Positions 13,729 through 15,823 of a stretch of 15,823 bases of DNA are shown here, one piece after another (position 1 is the stretch's first letter; the number at the start of each line of letters is the position of its first letter). Origin of the DNA: UBA6544 sp049601975 (GTDB taxonomy: Bacteria > Pseudomonadota > Alphaproteobacteria > UBA8366). A model generated the notes under the pieces. It was not told where the DNA came from. It was given only the letters and a program-made list of their open reading frames with translations, and searched no databases. A program made the position numbers and the translations under genes. Where the stretch lies: NCBI GenBank assembly GCA_049601975.1, contig JBMYRC010000100.1, positions 1-15,823 on the forward strand, read 5' to 3'.

Positions 13729-14249
13729 ATGGCTTACGAAGGTATGATTGCGGAGACTCTATCGATCAACGGCCATAACAACGAAATGGTCTCGGCTTAT
13801 GCGGCGCGCCCGACTGGGCCCGGCCCGTTTCCCGGCGTTGTGCTCATCCATCATTTGCCGGGCTGGAGCGAGTGGTACCTGGAGGCGACGCGACGCTTCG
13901 CTCATCATGACTATGCCGCCATCAGCCACAATCTTTATCACCGGGTCGGTGAGGGCAATGCCGAGGATGTAGCCGCCAAGGCCCGTGCCAAAGGCGGTGT
14001 CCCGGACGATCAGGTAATTGGTGATACCGAAGGAGCTGTGCAGTGGTTGCGCGCGCAACCCTACACCAACGGCAAGGTTGGCGTGATCGGCAGTTGCTCT
14101 GGCGGGCGTTAGGCTTTTCTTTATGCGTGCCATACCAGCAGCATTGACGCCGTCGTTGATCTGTGTTGCAGGCCGAGGACGACAGGCCGGAGAAGCAACC
14201 GGTGCCGCCGATCGATTTTACCAAAGATCTTTCGTGCCCGGTGTTGGGC
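13729..14249 (+). pseudogene. Dienelactone hydrolase family gene, broken and 3'-truncated
   Basis: An alpha/beta-hydrolase gene. AAGGGG (13717-13722) stands six bases before the ATG. The readable product is 127 residues: an N-terminal domain with GVVLIHHLPGWSEWY (36-50) and the nucleophile elbow GVIGSCSGGR with Cys123, then a TAG stop (14110-14112) exactly where homologues have Q. Reading through gives AFLYACHTSSIDAVVDL in the same frame. A frameshift near 14160-14166 follows, after which LQAEDDRPEKQPVPPIDFTK and DLSCPVLGLL continue in another frame to about 14249. The part that would carry the catalytic Asp and His is missing, replaced by LysR sequence. Three separate lesions make loss of function nearly certain unless the stop is suppressed. 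Longer starts at 13657 or 13660 are possible but less like the family N-terminus. Confidence 0.85.
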
Positions 14250-14956
14250 CTGTTGTGCAGGCCATGGGCGAGGCCGCGAGCCGCGTTTCGGTTGCGGCAT
14301 CGGGACAATCACAGACGATTGAAGGTCAGATATGCATTACTGCAACCGATGTGATGTCGACATATTTTCTGCCGGGAATATTGAAACAGCTTCGCAAATT
14401 GGCGCCAGCGATAGAAGTGGAGATCGTCGCTTCGAATGCGAACAGCGACCTGAAGCGCTGCGAGGCCGACATTGCGATCCGCCACGCGCCCTTGCAGGAA
14501 TCGGATCTCATTGCCGAATTAGTCCGCGAAACATCAGCGAATTTCTATGCCACGCCCGCGTATCTGGAACGCTATGGGCATCCTGCCTCCATTAAGGAAC
14601 TAACGGGTGCTGTCTTCATTGGGTTCGAACGCACTGATCTGTTCCTACAACATTTGATCGCACTCGGTCTTTCGGTCACAAAGGATAACTTCAAGCTTGC
14701 GGCCAATAGCGGTATCGTCAGCTGGGAATTGGTCAAACAAGGTCTCGGGATTGGCGTCATGATTGAGGAGCTCGCCACGATGACCCCTGAAGTCGAAAGG
14801 CTCTTTCCTGAATTGGATCCTTTGCCGATCCCGATTTGGCTCACCACGCATCGTGAACTTCACACAAGTGGTCGCATTCGCCTCGTATTTGATTTCCTAG
14901 CCGATGCTTTGTCGAAGGAAGATATAGCGCTCGGTGGACCACCGCGATCGACCTAA
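14250..14956 (+). pseudogene. LysR-family regulator remnant lacking the DNA-binding domain
   Basis: From about 14250, with an internal ATG at 14264, the frame reads AMGEAASRVSVAASGQSQTI and then EGQICITATDVMSTYFLPGI, the linker and start of the LysR co-inducer-binding domain. It continues through ADIAIRHAPLQESDLIAEL, NFYATPAYLERYG, SGIVSWELVKQGLGIGVM and a normal C-terminus at 14956 (about 230 residues). The winged helix-turn-helix of the first 60 or so residues and part of the linker helix are absent: upstream sequence is the tail of the broken hydrolase. An open frame extends back to 14123, but its first 47 codons are hydrolase DNA in the wrong frame. Without the DNA-binding part it cannot act as a normal regulator; the effector domain itself has no stop, so recent loss is likely. 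Confidence 0.8.
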
Positions 14957-14989
14957 AGATCAATCAGAATTATCGGAAAGACAGCGTCC

Positions 14990-15739
14990 ATGACACCGTT
15001 GGAAATACTCCTGCTCTCTACTGCGGCCTTCTGCACGTCGGCATTAACGGCGGTCGTCGGCGCCGGTGGCGGGACCGCGTTGATCGCGATCATGCTGCAG
15101 GTGATGTCACCGGCGGCGGCCATCCCGGTTCATGGGGTCGTGCAACTGGCATCGAACACGACGCGCGTCTGGCTTTTGTGGAAGCATATGGCTTGGCCCG
15201 TTATATTCCGGTTTGCGGCGTTCATGCCTTTGGGTGTGTGGCTGGGATTGGAATTGTTTCAGGGACTTCCGACCGAGGCTATCCAAATTCTGATCGGTTG
15301 TTTCGTGCTTATTTCTCTGGCGGCGCGTCAGATCGGGAAGTGGCGTGAAAGCGATGTGCCGCTGTGGGCGTTCTTTCCTATCGGCCTCGTCACCGGCGCT
15401 TTGAATATGGTGGTGGGTGTGATCGCGCCGATCCTCGGTGTTCTGATCATCCGCAAGGATCTCTCGAAAGAAGCGATGGTCGGAACGCTCGGTTTCTTCG
15501 GATTTCTAGGCAACTTGCTGAAGATTGCTGGGTTTAGCTTGATCGGTTTCAGCTTTATCGAATTCGGCCCGACAGTATTATTCATGGTCCCGGCCGCAAT
15601 AATCGGCACCCGTGTTGGCCGGGCTGTTCTCGCCAAGATGGACGAGCGGTATTTTATGTTTGGCTTTCGTATCGTGCTCGTTGGATTGGCGCTGAAGCTG
15701 ATCGTTGTCGACGGGCTCGGCTTCGCTTTATCCGGCTAG
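14990..15739 (+). CDS. TauE/SafE-family membrane exporter
   Basis: A 249-residue integral membrane protein with about seven to eight hydrophobic segments. The glycine-rich opening helix TAVVGAGGGTALIAIML (21-37), the PVHGVVQLASNTTRV stretch (46-60) and a second-half repeat GLVTGALNMVVGVIAPILGV with LGFFGFLGNLLKIAGF are typical of the TauE/SafE (DUF81) fold, a two-repeat exporter. Members move sulfite, sulfoacetate or other organic anions outward. GGAAAG (14975-14980) is nine bases before the ATG. It starts 33 bases after the LysR remnant stops, so the two may once have formed a regulator-target pair (inference). In a region with TauD-type dioxygenases, export of sulfite produced by desulfonation is the most coherent role, but substrate specificity cannot be read. 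Confidence 0.88.
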   Translation: MTPLEILLLSTAAFCTSALTAVVGAGGGTALIAIMLQVMSPAAAIPVHGVVQLASNTTRVWLLWKHMAWPVIFRFAAFMPLGVWLGLELFQGLPTEAIQILIGCFVLISLAARQIGKWRESDVPLWAFFPIGLVTGALNMVVGVIAPILGVLIIRKDLSKEAMVGTLGFFGFLGNLLKIAGFSLIGFSFIEFGPTVLFMVPAAIIGTRVGRAVLAKMDERYFMFGFRIVLVGLALKLIVVDGLGFALSG

Positions 15740-15823
15740 CTCGACCCGATCCAAGATCATGTGCAAGGTGCGCAACCGGTGGCGATGGATACGGCGAATC
15801 CAAGGGGTCTGATTGGCCTCCGC
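15728..15823 (-). CDS. Possible C-terminal end of an unknown protein (partial)
   Basis: Reading inward from the right edge on the minus strand gives an open frame of 31 codons, ending WIRRIHRHRLRTLHMILDRV then ELAG and a TAA at 15728-15730. It would overlap the TauE/SafE gene end by 12 bases in convergent orientation. The arginine- and histidine-rich helix with no low-complexity character looks protein-like, but the other frames are open over parts of the same short stretch. Only the last residues are in the window and no family is recognised. Confidence 0.3.
   Translation of the reverse strand, partial: AEANQTPWIRRIHRHRLRTLHMILDRVELAG

Noticed and set aside
14123..14263. First 47 codons of a 277-residue LysR-like frame starting at 14123.
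   Set aside because: These codons are dienelactone hydrolase DNA read out of frame; LysR similarity begins only near 14250.
1..15823. Transposases, integrases, attachment sites, tRNA genes, CRISPR arrays, riboswitches.
   Set aside because: None could be recognised by eye on either strand; the pseudogenes have no insertion sequence at their break points.

Overview
The window looks like an accessory catabolic region of an alphaproteobacterium, probably Rhodospirillales-like. The supports are a moderately high G+C chromosome style, degenerate REP-like repeats with TTCCCGC/GCGGGAA arms between genes, and a decayed PAS_5-type regulator, a domain typical of alphaproteobacteria. No tRNA, rRNA, CRISPR array, transposase or plasmid function was seen. 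The taxonomic placement is an inference from style.

Layout. (1) 5-3533 (+): an ABC importer of the nitrate/sulfonate/taurine class (ATPase and two paralogous permeases, no binding protein in the window), followed closely by a TauD/TfdA-type 2-oxoglutarate/Fe(II) dioxygenase. (2) 3534-3901: an imperfect inverted repeat and a 34-codon remnant of a RidA/YjgF gene that still has its ribosome binding site. (3) 3902-7693 (+): a ketopantoate-reductase-like dehydrogenase, two tandem DsbA-fold/2-hydroxychromene-2-carboxylate-isomerase-like proteins separated by hairpin repeats, and a luciferase-like (LLM) flavin monooxygenase. (4) 7700-8458 (-): an enoyl-CoA hydratase/isomerase family enzyme. (5) 8459-9096: a PAS_5 pseudogene with two in-frame stops and a frameshift. 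Nothing else is seen there except a short inverted repeat. (6) 9097-10254 (-): a short MetE-like protein, divergent from an operon at 10370-11842 (+) holding two nearly identical small CMD-family proteins and a second TauD-type dioxygenase. (7) 11839-13506 (-): a SulP anion transporter with a STAS domain. Its predicted promoter is overlaid by a perfect 12+1+12 palindrome. (8) 13729-14956 (+): a dienelactone hydrolase gene broken by a stop and a frameshift, then fused to a LysR regulator that has lost its DNA-binding domain. (9) 14990-15739 (+): a TauE/SafE-type exporter, convergent with a possible minus-strand gene end.

How the genes may work together (inference). A TauT/SsuC-class importer, two TauD-like dioxygenases, an LLM monooxygenase and two anion/sulfite transporters (SulP, TauE/SafE) fit uptake and oxidative breakdown of an organosulfur or other small organic acid. 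The isomerase-like, enoyl-CoA hydratase, CMD and dehydrogenase enzymes would process the carbon skeleton. No gene fixes the substrate.

Two themes stand out. Several functions occur as paralogous pairs (permeases, isomerases, CMD proteins, dioxygenases). Four genes are decayed (RidA, PAS_5, dienelactone hydrolase, LysR), which points to a region in flux.
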